In this document: piece by piece, positions 1 through 7,656 of the stretch
Position numbering within the stretch: the stretch's first letter is position 1
Layout: every line of letters starts with the position of its first letter
NCBI GenBank assembly: GCA_963593765.1
Contig: CAVBBU010000076.1
Location: 1 to 10,199, forward strand
Direction of reading: 5' to 3'
Length of the DNA stretch: 10,199 bases
Source: CAVBBU01 sp963593765
Lineage (GTDB): Bacteria > Bacillota > Clostridia > Lachnospirales > Lachnospiraceae
The notes under the pieces: model-generated
Told to the model about the DNA's origin: nothing
Seen by the model: only the letters and a program-made list of their open reading frames with translations
The model's database searches: none
Made by a program: the position numbers and the translations under genes

Positions 1-3
1 ACT

Positions 4-1014
4 ATGAATATACGAGAAGAAATAGAAGAAAGAGAAAAAAGAGAGCTATCTCCATATGCAGCCCTTAGTATTAATTCAAAGGGCAGAGCAAAGTCTGAGG
101 ATGAGGATGATATGCGTCCTATATATCAAAGAGATAGAGATAGGATACTTCATTGCAAGGCATTTAGAAGGCTTAAGCATAAGACTCAGGTTTTCCTTGC
201 TCCAGAGGGTGACCACTACAGAACTAGACTTACGCATACTCTTGAGGTATCGCAGATAGCCAGAACTATAGCAAAGTCCCTTAGGCTTAATGAGGATCTA
301 ACCGAGGCTATAGCACTAGGTCATGACCTTGGGCATACTCCGTATGGACATTCAGGCGAGGAGGTTCTTAATGAGCTGTGCAAAAATGGCTTTACGCATT
401 ATGAGCAGAGCGTAAGGATAGTTGAATTTTTAGAAAAGGACGGAAGAGGACTTAATCTTAGCCGTGAGGTTATAGATGGAATACGAAACCACAGAATAAC
501 CGGAAGTCCGATTACGCTAGAGGGGCACTGTGTTAGAATAGCAGATAAGATAGCCTATATTAATCATGACGTAGATGATTCTATACGAGCAGGACTTTTT
601 ACAGAGGACGACATTCCAAAGGAATATACAGACGTACTTGGGCATACTGTAAGAGAAAGACTTAATACACTTATACATGACGTAATAAATCAAAGCATGG
701 ATAAGCCTATGATAGTTATGTCTAAGGAAAAGCTAGATGCTATGATGGGGCTTAGGTCTTGGATGTTTGTTCATGTTTATAGAAATAAAATTCCTAAGGC
801 AGAGGAAGGCAAGGCAAAGGCTATGGTAAAAAGCCTGTATGAATATTTCTATGAGCATATAGATGAGATGCCTAGTGAGTATATATATTATATAGAAAAG
901 CTAGGTGAGGATAAGGAAAGAGTGGTATGCGATTACATATCAGGCATGAGCGATCAATATGCAACAGATCTTTTTGTTAAGCTATTTGTTCCTCAGCCTT
1001 GGGGCATACTATAG
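4..1014 (+). CDS. dgt: HD-domain deoxyguanosinetriphosphate triphosphohydrolase-like protein
   Basis: This protein likely hydrolyses dNTPs to deoxynucleosides plus triphosphate in the cytoplasm, helping to control dNTP pools. The HD metal-binding set is visible: H78 in RLTHTLE, H107-D108 in LGHDLGHTPYGH, and D181 in VRIADKIAY. The N-terminal RDRDRILHCKAFRRLKHKTQVF stretch (about residues 43-64) is characteristic of the dGTPase family. At 336 aa it matches the shorter Firmicutes/Clostridia type-2 form rather than the roughly 500-aa E. coli Dgt. The ATG at position 4 gives the expected MNIREEIEERE-type start, so the gene is probably complete, although its ribosome site falls outside the window. 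It is first in view of a tight co-directional run and lies 30 nt before dnaG, an arrangement common in Clostridia. Family assignment is firm; whether dGTP is the preferred substrate cannot be read from sequence. Confidence 0.93.
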   Translation: MNIREEIEEREKRELSPYAALSINSKGRAKSEDEDDMRPIYQRDRDRILHCKAFRRLKHKTQVFLAPEGDHYRTRLTHTLEVSQIARTIAKSLRLNEDLTEAIALGHDLGHTPYGHSGEEVLNELCKNGFTHYEQSVRIVEFLEKDGRGLNLSREVIDGIRNHRITGSPITLEGHCVRIADKIAYINHDVDDSIRAGLFTEDDIPKEYTDVLGHTVRERLNTLIHDVINQSMDKPMIVMSKEKLDAMMGLRSWMFVHVYRNKIPKAEEGKAKAMVKSLYEYFYEHIDEMPSEYIYYIEKLGEDKERVVCDYISGMSDQYATDLFVKLFVPQPWGIL

Positions 1015-1044
1015 CTTAGCTAAAATACTTTAAAGGGGGATATA

Positions 1045-2805
1045 ATGTATTATTCGGATACTGTTATAGATGAAGTAATATCACGAAATGATATAGTTGA
1101 AGTTATATCTTCCTATGTTAGACTTCAAAAAAAAGGCTCTAATTATTTTGGACTATGTCCTTTCCATAATGAAAGGACAGGCTCGTTTTGTGTTTCGCCA
1201 TCTAAGCAGATGTATTATTGCTTTGGCTGCGGAGCAGGTGGAAGTGTAGTTACATTTATAATGCAATATGAAAATTATACATTTACCGAGGCTCTAAAGC
1301 TGCTTGCTGACAGAGCAGGCGTTAAGCTACCGGAGTATGAGCCTACCTTAGAGGAGAAAAAAGCCAGAGATAAAAAGGCACTACTCCTTGAGATAAATAA
1401 GGCGGCAGCAAATTATTTTTATAAGCTTTTAAATAGCAGCGAGGGAGAGGCAGGACTTAATTATTTTAAGAACAGACAGCTAAAGCCAGAGACTATAGTA
1501 CATTTTGGACTTGGATATTCAAGCAAGAAGCCGGGAGCGTTGTATAGATATCTTAAGGAAAAAGGATATAAAGATGAAATACTTAAAGAGAGCGGACTTG
1601 TTACAATAGAGGAAAAGGGCGTTAGAGATAAGTTCTGGAACAGGGTCATGTTCCCCATCCTTGATGCGAATAACAGGGTAATAGGCTTTGGCGGAAGAGT
1701 TATGGGAGATGGCGAACCAAAATATCTTAATTCGCCAGAGACTGCCCTTTTTGATAAAAGCAAAAATCTATATGGACTTAATTTTGCAAGAATCTCTAAA
1801 AAGGATTATTTTTTGCTTTGCGAAGGATATATGGATGTTATAGCACTTCATCAAGCAGGCTTTACTAATGCTGTTGCATCGCTTGGAACTGCACTTACAC
1901 AGGGACATGCTATGCTTATCAAAAGATATGTTAGTAAGGTAGTTCTTACATATGATTCTGACGGAGCAGGTCTTAAGGCTATGCAAAGAGCTATACCTAT
2001 ACTTAAGGCAGCAGGAATATCTGCAAGAGTGCTTAGCATGAAGCCGTATAAGGATCCGGATGAATTTATAAAGGCACTTGGGGCTAGCGAATATGAAAAG
2101 CGTATAGAGGCTGCTAACAATTCATTCCTTTGGGAGGTAGATATACTTAGGCAAGGCTATGATACTACAGATCCAGAACAAAAGACTGCATACTATAAGG
2201 AGCTTGCTAGAAGGCTTGCAGGCTTTGAAGAGCCTATAGAAAGAGATAATTATATTCAGGCAGTATGTAAGCAGCAGCTTATAAATTATGATGATATGAA
2301 AAAGCTGGTAAATGCCTACGGACTTAAAATTCAGCCAAAGATTACCTTTGATAACAGAGCGGAAAAGATAGCCAGAAAAAAGGAAAAGGATGATGGTCTT
2401 TTAAAAAGTCAAAGAATGTTGCTTACATGGATAATAGACGATAAGAGCTTGTATAATCAGATAAAGGAATATATATCGCCTGATGATTTTGATAATGAGC
2501 TTTATAAGGATGTAGCAAAAAAGGTATATGAAACTAGAGAGTCGGATGCATTTAATCCTGCAGCATTAGTTACATACTATTCGGACAATGAGGAAAAGCA
2601 AAGAGCTGTCGCAAAGCTTTTTAATACAAGCCTAGAGGGCGATGTAAGCGATGAGGAAAAAAAGAAGGCTATAGCAGAGAGCATTATAAAAGTAAAAAGA
2701 GCTGCACTTGATAGGATTAGTCAAAGGACTACAGACCTTGACGAGCTGCAAAAGGTTATTAAGCTACAGGCAGAGTATAAGAATAAAAGGATTACAATTA
2801 TTTAA
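1045..2805 (+). CDS. dnaG: DNA primase DnaG
   Basis: This primase makes the RNA primers for lagging-strand synthesis at the replication fork, where it works with the DnaB helicase. The N-terminal CHC2 zinc finger is intact (C38, H41, C59, C62, in CPFH and CFGC). The central TOPRIM catalytic domain shows the acidic residue E260 in CEGYMDV, then TYDSDGAG and KDPDEF for Mg2+ binding. The poorly conserved C-terminal 130 or so residues, rich in Lys/Glu, would be the DnaB-interacting domain. The length of 586 aa is normal for the family. The ATG start is preceded by AAAGGGGG about 6 nt away and gives the expected MYYSDTVIDEVISRNDIVEVI opening. It sits between dgt and the housekeeping sigma gene, the classic macromolecular-synthesis arrangement of Firmicutes. 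Confidence 0.97.
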   Translation: MYYSDTVIDEVISRNDIVEVISSYVRLQKKGSNYFGLCPFHNERTGSFCVSPSKQMYYCFGCGAGGSVVTFIMQYENYTFTEALKLLADRAGVKLPEYEPTLEEKKARDKKALLLEINKAAANYFYKLLNSSEGEAGLNYFKNRQLKPETIVHFGLGYSSKKPGALYRYLKEKGYKDEILKESGLVTIEEKGVRDKFWNRVMFPILDANNRVIGFGGRVMGDGEPKYLNSPETALFDKSKNLYGLNFARISKKDYFLLCEGYMDVIALHQAGFTNAVASLGTALTQGHAMLIKRYVSKVVLTYDSDGAGLKAMQRAIPILKAAGISARVLSMKPYKDPDEFIKALGASEYEKRIEAANNSFLWEVDILRQGYDTTDPEQKTAYYKELARRLAGFEEPIERDNYIQAVCKQQLINYDDMKKLVNAYGLKIQPKITFDNRAEKIARKKEKDDGLLKSQRMLLTWIIDDKSLYNQIKEYISPDDFDNELYKDVAKKVYETRESDAFNPAALVTYYSDNEEKQRAVAKLFNTSLEGDVSDEEKKKAIAESIIKVKRAALDRISQRTTDLDELQKVIKLQAEYKNKRITII

Positions 2806-2814
2806 CATACCTTG

Positions 2815-2820
2815 GGAGGG
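2815..2820 (+). promoter_or_regulatory. Ribosome binding site that fixes the rpoD start
   Basis: GGAGGG lies 3 nt before the ATG at 2824, or slightly more depending on alignment. A longer reading frame beginning with TTG at 2812 would place this Shine-Dalgarno inside the coding region and add only the residues M-G-G-S. The ATG at 2824 is therefore the better start. Confidence 0.8.
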
Positions 2821-2823
2821 AGT

Positions 2824-3975
2824 ATGACAAATCAGATAACTAATAATGATGATTTTGAAAAGAAATTGGAAATGATAGTTGCTGATGCAAAAAAGGGTAA
2901 GGGTGAGCTTACTAATCGTGAGCTTATGAGCTATTTTAAATCAGTTATTCTTTCGCCAGATAAGATAGATAGTATCTATGATTATATGGAGAAAAACGGT
3001 ATAGATGTAATTTTTGATGAAAAGGAAGAGGAGCTAGATCCGGAGCTTTTTGGGGAAGGCAACCTAGATGCGGAAAAGGAAGAGATAGAAAAGATAGAAA
3101 AGGAAGCTCAAAATGATGACCTAGATGACCTGTCATCTGTCGGAGATCTGGTTCGCATGTACCTTAAGGAGATAGGACATGTACACCTTCTAACTCCTGA
3201 GGAGGAGATAGAGCTTGCTAAAAGGACAGAGAGCGAAAATCCAGAGGAAAGAAAAAGAGCTAAAAAGGAGCTCGCCGAGGCTAATCTAAGACTTGTTGTA
3301 AATATAGCAAAAAAATATATGGGCAGAGGACTTCCGTTTTTGGATCTTATTCAAGAGGGCAATATAGGCCTTATGCGAGCTGTAGAAAAGTTTGACTACA
3401 AGAGAGGCTTTAAGTTTTCTACCTATGCAACATGGTGGATTAAGCAGGCTATTACTAGAGCCATTGCAGACCAAGCAAGAACTATAAGAATACCAGTGCA
3501 TATGGTAGAAAATATTAATAAGCAGATAAAGGTTCAAAGACAGTTAACTCAGGAGCTAGGAAGAGAGCCTAAGCCCGAGGAGATAGCAGAAAAGATGGGC
3601 TGTGATGTAGAAAGGGTAAATGAAATACTTAAGATATCACAGGAGCCTGTATCTATGGAGCTTCCTGTTGGCGATGAGGACGATACCCATCTCGGAGATT
3701 TTATACAGGATGAAAACCTACGCTCACCTATGGATGAGGCTGCTAAAACGCAGCTGCATGAGCAGCTTATGGAGGCTATAGATACTCTTACGGATAGAGA
3801 AAAAAGAGTTGTTATGCTTAGATTTGGACTAGAGGATGGAAGACCGCATACGCTTGAGGAGGTTGGAAAGGAATTTTCCGTAACCAGAGAAAGAATTAGA
3901 CAGATTGAGGCTAAGGCATTAAGAAAGCTTAGACATCCAAGTAAGTCAAGTAAGCTAAAGGATTACCTAGAATAA
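2824..3975 (+). CDS. rpoD: Primary (housekeeping) RNA polymerase sigma factor, SigA/RpoD
   Basis: This vegetative sigma factor directs RNA polymerase to -35/-10 promoters. From the ATG at 2824 it is 383 aa, close to B. subtilis SigA (371 aa). An acidic N-terminal region 1.1 covers about the first 100 residues. Region 1.2 follows (DLVRMYLKEIG, LTPEEEIELAKR). Region 2 includes RLVVNIAKKY, FLDLIQEGNIGLMRAVEKF and the -10-reading TYATWWIKQAITRAIADQ. Region 3 contains RIPVHMVE and QRQLTQELGREP. Region 4 has the -35-reading helix-turn-helix (TLEEVGKEFSVTRERIRQIE) and the usual LRHP end. It has no large insertion between regions 1.2 and 2, as in other Gram-positive sigma factors. It lies 18 nt after dnaG, with its ribosome site in the gap, and 1 nt before trmK. 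The downstream promoters proposed here (rnpB, pyrB, secreted protein) are of the type it would recognise. Confidence 0.97.
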   Translation: MTNQITNNDDFEKKLEMIVADAKKGKGELTNRELMSYFKSVILSPDKIDSIYDYMEKNGIDVIFDEKEEELDPELFGEGNLDAEKEEIEKIEKEAQNDDLDDLSSVGDLVRMYLKEIGHVHLLTPEEEIELAKRTESENPEERKRAKKELAEANLRLVVNIAKKYMGRGLPFLDLIQEGNIGLMRAVEKFDYKRGFKFSTYATWWIKQAITRAIADQARTIRIPVHMVENINKQIKVQRQLTQELGREPKPEEIAEKMGCDVERVNEILKISQEPVSMELPVGDEDDTHLGDFIQDENLRSPMDEAAKTQLHEQLMEAIDTLTDREKRVVMLRFGLEDGRPHTLEEVGKEFSVTRERIRQIEAKALRKLRHPSKSSKLKDYLE

Positions 3976-3976
3976 T

Positions 3977-4699
3977 ATGAAACTATCAAATAGACTTAAT
4001 GCTATAGCAGCTATGGTTGATAAAAATTCAACGGTGGCAGACATTGGAACAGATCACGGCTTTATCCCTATAAGCCTTGTAGAGGACGGAATAATCAAAA
4101 AGGCTATAGCCATGGATGTTAGAAAAGAGCCGCTTCTTAGGGCAGATATGCATATAAAAGAGCATGGACTCTCAAGTAGCATAGAAACGAGATTATCCTA
4201 CGGACTTGATGAGCTTAAGGAGGGCGATGCGGATACGGTAGTTATCGCCGGCATGGGCGGAAGACTTATTATAGATATATTAGAGCGTGGAAAGAGCCTA
4301 GTGCCTAGCATAGATACATTTATACTTTCACCTCATACCGGCTGGGAGGAGCTAAGGGTATATCTTAGAGCAAATGGCTTTGAGATTATAGATGAAGCAT
4401 TTGTTTATGAGGATGATAAATATTATCTTATCCTAAAGGCTAAATATTCGGGGGCTAAATATTCTAAGGCTGGCAGTGGTGAAGAAATTTCTGAGATTTA
4501 TGATATGTTTGGGCAGATTCTAATTAAGAAAAAGGATAAGCTTCTTTGCGAATATTTAAAAAAGGAAAAAAATAAGTATATGCATATTAGAGATAGGATT
4601 AGCTCTAATACAAGCATAGGCATGGAAAGAATTAGTGAGATAGATAATTATCTTGATGCGATTAGGGAGGCAGAATATGTTATGCAGCAAAATATATGA
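3977..4699 (+). CDS. trmK: tRNA (adenine(22)-N1)-methyltransferase TrmK
   Basis: This is a SAM-dependent methyltransferase that would make m1A22 in the D-arm of certain tRNAs. The Rossmann motif I is ADIGTDHGFIP (residues 20-30). It is followed by an AMDV acidic motif (44-47) and VVIAGMGG (87-94). LSPH (116-119) lies where characterised TrmK proteins carry an LQPN-like motif. The C-terminal portion (about 155-240) is Lys/Glu-rich and probably helical, as in the TrmK coiled-coil domain. The length of 240 aa fits. The start is 1 nt after the rpoD stop and has only a weak AAAGGA about 13 nt upstream, so translation is probably coupled. A short 15-nt-period duplication near 4438-4464 encodes AKYS twice at the domain junction. 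The order trmK then nif3-like after the sigma gene is common in Firmicutes and supports the assignment. Confidence 0.9.
   Translation: MKLSNRLNAIAAMVDKNSTVADIGTDHGFIPISLVEDGIIKKAIAMDVRKEPLLRADMHIKEHGLSSSIETRLSYGLDELKEGDADTVVIAGMGGRLIIDILERGKSLVPSIDTFILSPHTGWEELRVYLRANGFEIIDEAFVYEDDKYYLILKAKYSGAKYSKAGSGEEISEIYDMFGQILIKKKDKLLCEYLKKEKNKYMHIRDRISSNTSIGMERISEIDNYLDAIREAEYVMQQNI
4662..4670 (+). promoter_or_regulatory. Ribosome binding site inside trmK that sets the nif3-like start
   Basis: TTAGGGAGG ends 6 nt before the ATG at 4677 and lies within the last codons of trmK. Upstream in-frame TTG (4653) and ATG (4656) codons have no comparable site and would place this one inside the reading frame. 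The 4677 start is therefore preferred. Confidence 0.75.
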
Positions 4700-5468
4700 T
4701 AAGCTAAAAAGGGTTATGCCACTAGAGCTTGCTATGGAATGGGATAATCCAGGTATGCTAATAGGCGGTAAGGATAAGGATGTTAAAAAAATATATATAG
4801 CACTTGATGCAACAGGCAGGGCTATAGATGAGGCAATTAGGTTTAAGGCAGACCTTATGATAACTCATCATCCTATTATATTTGGCTCTATCAAAAATGT
4901 TTTAAATGGTGATATGCTAGGAAAAAGAATTATAAAGCTTATTAAGTCTGATATAACTCTTATATGCATGCATACGAATTATGACGTCGCACCTGGCTGC
5001 ATGGCAGATATAACAGCAAAGCTTTTAGGGATAGATGGCGAGCCGCTTATGAAGACAGGCGAGATGGGCGGCGAGAGCATAGGAATAGGAAAGGTCGGAG
5101 AACTTAAAAAGCCTCTTTCACTTAAAAAGCTAGCTAAGCTAGTTAAGGAAAGTCTTGAAGTTCCTTTTGTTACTATATATGGCGAAGATGTGTGTGTTGA
5201 CAAGATAAAAAAGGTTGCTATATCTCCTGGAAGCGGAAAGGGAATGAGTGCATATGCTATAGCAGCAGGAGCCGAGGTTTTAATTACCGGTGATATAACC
5301 CACCATGATGGCTTAGATGCAAGTGAGGACGGGCTAACTATTATAGATGCCGGTCACTACGGAACAGAGCATATATTTGTAAAGGATATGAAGAAAAGGT
5401 TACTAGCTATAGATAGTAAGCTAGAGATAAAAACAGAAAAGCTAAGATATCCTATCGGCTTAGAATAG
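4677..5468 (+). CDS. Nif3-like dinuclear metal-centre hexameric protein (YqfO/GTP cyclohydrolase I type 2 family)
   Basis: This is a member of the widely conserved Nif3/YbgI/DUF34 family, which forms toroidal hexamers with a two-metal site per subunit. Its biochemical role is not settled; many members are labelled 'GTP cyclohydrolase 1 type 2' by homology only. Metal ligands visible are H64 and H65 in ITHHPIIFG, D103 in HTNYD, and H227 and E231 in GHYGTEH. The conserved EWDNPG segment is at residues 21-26. At 263 aa it is the short form, without the inserted PII-like domain found in roughly 370-aa Bacillus YqfO. The start overlaps the end of trmK by 23 nt and has a good ribosome site. This pairing with trmK recurs across Firmicutes and hints at a shared RNA- or cofactor-related role, which remains inference. 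Confidence 0.9.
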   Translation: MLCSKIYDKLKRVMPLELAMEWDNPGMLIGGKDKDVKKIYIALDATGRAIDEAIRFKADLMITHHPIIFGSIKNVLNGDMLGKRIIKLIKSDITLICMHTNYDVAPGCMADITAKLLGIDGEPLMKTGEMGGESIGIGKVGELKKPLSLKKLAKLVKESLEVPFVTIYGEDVCVDKIKKVAISPGSGKGMSAYAIAAGAEVLITGDITHHDGLDASEDGLTIIDAGHYGTEHIFVKDMKKRLLAIDSKLEIKTEKLRYPIGLE

Positions 5469-5472
5469 GAGG
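5467..5472 (+). promoter_or_regulatory. Ribosome binding site of the nucleoside kinase gene
   Basis: AGGAGG ends 5 nt before the ATG at 5478. It shares its first two bases with the TAG stop of the preceding gene, which suggests coupled translation in one operon. Confidence 0.75.
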
Positions 5473-5477
5473 CTCGT

Positions 5478-7154
5478 ATGATAAAAAAGGGTGATAAAAC
5501 ATATTATGAGGTTACACTTGGAGATGTAAAAAAAGAATATCCGGCAGGAACAGAATTTAAGGATATAATAAACGATATTTTGCCAAACCCTAAGGACGAT
5601 GTACTGCTTGTTAGGATTAACGGAAAGCTAGGTGAGCTTAGCAAAAAGCTGATATCTGACTGCACTGTAAAGCCAGTTACGGCAGAGGCTGTTGCAGGTC
5701 ATCAGACCTACGAAAGAAGCACTGTGCTTATGCTTCTTAAGGCATTTTATGATGAGCTTGGCAAAAAAATAAAAAGAGTAGACGTAGCATTTTCTACAGG
5801 AAATGGTATATATATACTTCCTACCGGAGATTTTAAGCTGGGCGAAGAGCTGATAAAAAAAATTATTAAGCGTATGGAGGATATGCGTGATAAGGCTATA
5901 CCTATTAAAAAGAAAAATCTCGATATAGATGATGCTATAGATTTATTTCACAAGCATAGAATGTATGATAAGGAAAAGCTTTTTAGATTCAGAAGAGTAT
6001 CGAGAGTTAATGTATATTCTCTAGGAAGCTATACAGATTATTATTACGGCTACATGGTACATGATACCTCTTATATAAAGCTGTTTGATATTAAGCTATA
6101 TAGGGATGGAATCGTGCTTATGATTCCGAATATGAAAAACATCCATAGAGTACCAGACTTTGTTCCTACTAATATGGTATTTGAAAAACGCTGGGAAGGA
6201 AAAATTCTTGAAAAGAAGCTAGGGCTTTTAGATGTTGGCTCGCTTGATGATAGAATTTCAAATGGATATACCAAGGCGATGATACTTGCAAGCGAAGCTC
6301 TTATGGAAAAAAACATAGGAGATATAGCACAGGAGATTGCACAAAGACCTAAGACCAGAGTTGTTATGATAGCAGGGCCGTCGTCTTCCGGTAAGACTAC
6401 ATTTTCCAATAGACTTTCAATTCAGCTGCTTGCAAATGGACTTATACCTCACCCGATAGAGGTAGATAATTATTTTATACCTAGAGAAGAGGCACCTAGA
6501 AATCCAGACGGCAGCTACAACTTTGAATGTCTTGAGGCACTTGATGTAGAGCTTTTTAATAAGCACCTTACTATGCTTTTAAATGGTGAGAGAGTTGAGA
6601 TACCTAAGTATAATTTTAAAACAGGGCTTAGAGAGTATAGAGGAGATTTTCTTCAGATAGGAAAGGACGATATACTTGTTGTCGAGGGCATACATTGTCT
6701 TAATGATAAGCTATCTTACCAGGTTCCAAGGGAAAACAAGTATAAGATATATATAAGTGCTATTACATCACTTAATATAGATGAACATAACAGAGTATCT
6801 ACTACAGATGTTAGATTTCTTCGCCGCATGATTAGAGACAGCAGAACTAGAGGAACGGTTGCAGCTAAAACTATAGAGATGTGGCCGTCTGTAAGACGAG
6901 GCGAGGTTAGCAATATATTCCCATTTCAGGATACTGCAGATGTAGTATTTAATTCAAGCCTTATATATGAGCTTGCTGTGCTTAAGCAATATGCAGAGCC
7001 GCTGCTCTTTGGAATATCAAAGGATAGTGATGAATATATGGAGGCAAAAAGACTGCTTAAGTTTTTAGATTATTTTATATCTATACCGTCGGAAAATATT
7101 CCAAACAATTCTATATTAAGGGAATTTATAGGCGGAAGCTGCTTTAATGTTTAG
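5478..7154 (+). CDS. TGS-domain nucleoside kinase, uridine kinase/phosphoribulokinase-like
   Basis: This is a large (558 aa) predicted ATP-dependent nucleoside kinase, probably acting on uridine or a related nucleoside in pyrimidine salvage. Residues 1 to about 65 look like a TGS domain (EYPAGTEF, VRINGKLGELS). About 70-230 resemble the second N-terminal domain of threonyl-tRNA synthetase (YERSTVLMLLKAFYDEL and the SYTDYYYGYMV segment). The C-terminal half is the P-loop kinase: Walker A GPSSSGKTT at 300-308, VDNYF at 329-333 in the place of the uridine-kinase substrate-binding DxFY motif, and VVEGIH at 401-406 as the Walker B-like strand. RFLRRMIRDSRTRG lies in the expected lid region. This three-part architecture is known as a family in Clostridia and Thermotoga but is poorly characterised. 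It follows the nif3-like gene by 9 nt and is the last gene in view of the operon. Substrate and any role for the TGS part are unknown. Confidence 0.87.
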   Translation: MIKKGDKTYYEVTLGDVKKEYPAGTEFKDIINDILPNPKDDVLLVRINGKLGELSKKLISDCTVKPVTAEAVAGHQTYERSTVLMLLKAFYDELGKKIKRVDVAFSTGNGIYILPTGDFKLGEELIKKIIKRMEDMRDKAIPIKKKNLDIDDAIDLFHKHRMYDKEKLFRFRRVSRVNVYSLGSYTDYYYGYMVHDTSYIKLFDIKLYRDGIVLMIPNMKNIHRVPDFVPTNMVFEKRWEGKILEKKLGLLDVGSLDDRISNGYTKAMILASEALMEKNIGDIAQEIAQRPKTRVVMIAGPSSSGKTTFSNRLSIQLLANGLIPHPIEVDNYFIPREEAPRNPDGSYNFECLEALDVELFNKHLTMLLNGERVEIPKYNFKTGLREYRGDFLQIGKDDILVVEGIHCLNDKLSYQVPRENKYKIYISAITSLNIDEHNRVSTTDVRFLRRMIRDSRTRGTVAAKTIEMWPSVRRGEVSNIFPFQDTADVVFNSSLIYELAVLKQYAEPLLFGISKDSDEYMEAKRLLKFLDYFISIPSENIPNNSILREFIGGSCFNV

Positions 7155-7155
7155 C

Positions 7156-7186
7156 TTGAAAGTTGATTGATTTTTGTTAATATAAT
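7156..7186 (+). promoter_or_regulatory. Predicted sigma-A promoter of rnpB
   Basis: TTGAAA (7156-7161) could be the -35. The -10 is either TATAAT (7181-7186, 19-bp spacer) or the overlapping TAATAT (7178-7183, 16-bp spacer). Either choice puts the transcription start within a few bases of 7191, the first base of the P1 helix of RNase P RNA. The promoter begins 2 nt after the kinase stop codon. Confidence 0.65.
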
Positions 7187-7190
7187 AATT

Positions 7191-7521
7191 GAGTAGAACA
7201 GACAATCGCGGGTAGATAATTCTACACGAGGAAAGTCCGGGCTTCACAGGGCAGGATGCCGGATAACGTCCGGTGGAGGCGACTCCAAGGCTAGTGCAAC
7301 AGAAATATACCGCCGACCTATGTCGGTAAGGGTGGAAGGGTGGCTTAAGAGACCACCGCATATATGGTAACATATTTGGCACATGTAAACCCCATCCGAA
7401 GCAAGACCAGATAAAACCTATAGGCTGCCCGCCTGGTTTTGGTAGGTTGCTTGAGCTTATCGGTAACGATAAGCCTAGATAGATGATTGTCTAATACATA
7501 ACCCGGCTTATAGTTCTGCTC
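7191..7521 (+). ncRNA. rnpB: RNase P RNA, bacterial type A
   Basis: This is the catalytic RNA of ribonuclease P, which with RnpA removes 5' leaders from pre-tRNAs. P1 pairs 7191-7199 with 7513-7521 (9 bp, one G-U), and P2 pairs GACAATC (7201-7207) with GATTGTC (7485-7491). The universally conserved GAGGAAAGTCC is at 7228-7238. ACAGAAATATACCGCC, CCGAAGCAAGACCAGAT and the 3' AACCCGGCTTATAG are all present. A GGTAAGGGTGGAAGGGTGG block followed by a hairpin, plus AAAACC/GGTTTT (P16) closing AGGC/GCCT (P17), indicate the ancestral type A fold rather than the Bacillus type B fold. GGTAGGTTGCTTGAG contains the GGU expected to pair with the tRNA CCA end. An 8-bp stem with a GTAA (GNRA) loop at 7455-7474 matches P18. 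The 331-nt length is normal. Ends are set by P1; the mature termini may differ by a few bases. Confidence 0.96.
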
Positions 7522-7542
7522 ATTACATTTTTATAATATTTA

Positions 7543-7646
7543 GAGCCTGCGTTCTGTGCAGGCTCCGCGTGGATCGCACTGCGGTGGAGAGGGAGATGTC
7601 GCTTTGCGACCCACCGCAGGCGGAGAATCCTGCGAGGCAGGATTCT
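7543..7646. repeat. GC-rich block of three perfect hairpins between convergent rnpB and pyrI
   Basis: The first stem is GAGCCTGC (7543-7550) with GCAGGCTC (7558-7565), 8 bp. The second is CTGCGGTGG (7579-7587) with CCACCGCAG (7611-7619), 9 bp, enclosing a nested GTCGC-TTT-GCGAC stem-loop (7598-7610). The third is AGAATCCTGC (7624-7633) with GCAGGATTCT (7637-7646), 10 bp with a 3-nt loop. By my count the block is about 64% GC (67 of 104), sharply above its AT-rich neighbours. Stems 1 and 3 share CCTGC/GCAGG. Possible roles are a bidirectional transcription stop between convergent genes, a dispersed palindromic repeat of REP or MITE type, or a small structured RNA. No long T-run follows any stem, so it is not a textbook terminator. 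Positions 7522-7542, between rnpB and the block, are AT-rich with no gene seen. Confidence 0.6.
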
Positions 7647-7656
7647 ATCTTATTTA
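7624..7656 (+). terminator. Possible transcription terminator for rnpB (third hairpin plus weak T-rich tail)
   Basis: The 10-bp hairpin at 7624-7646 is followed by ATCTTATTTA, only a partly T-rich tail. It also begins 3 nt after the pyrI stop codon on the opposite strand, so it could shield the 3' end of that message as well. The tail is too interrupted to call a standard intrinsic terminator with confidence. Confidence 0.35.

Noticed and set aside
1461..2120. Antisense reading frames within dnaG
   Set aside because: dnaG is unambiguous on the plus strand. The antisense frames have no ribosome sites and are an expected by-product of its codon use.
2812..2823. TTG start giving a 4-residue longer sigma factor
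   Set aside because: The Shine-Dalgarno GGAGGG would lie inside the coding sequence. The ATG at 2824 is correctly spaced from it.
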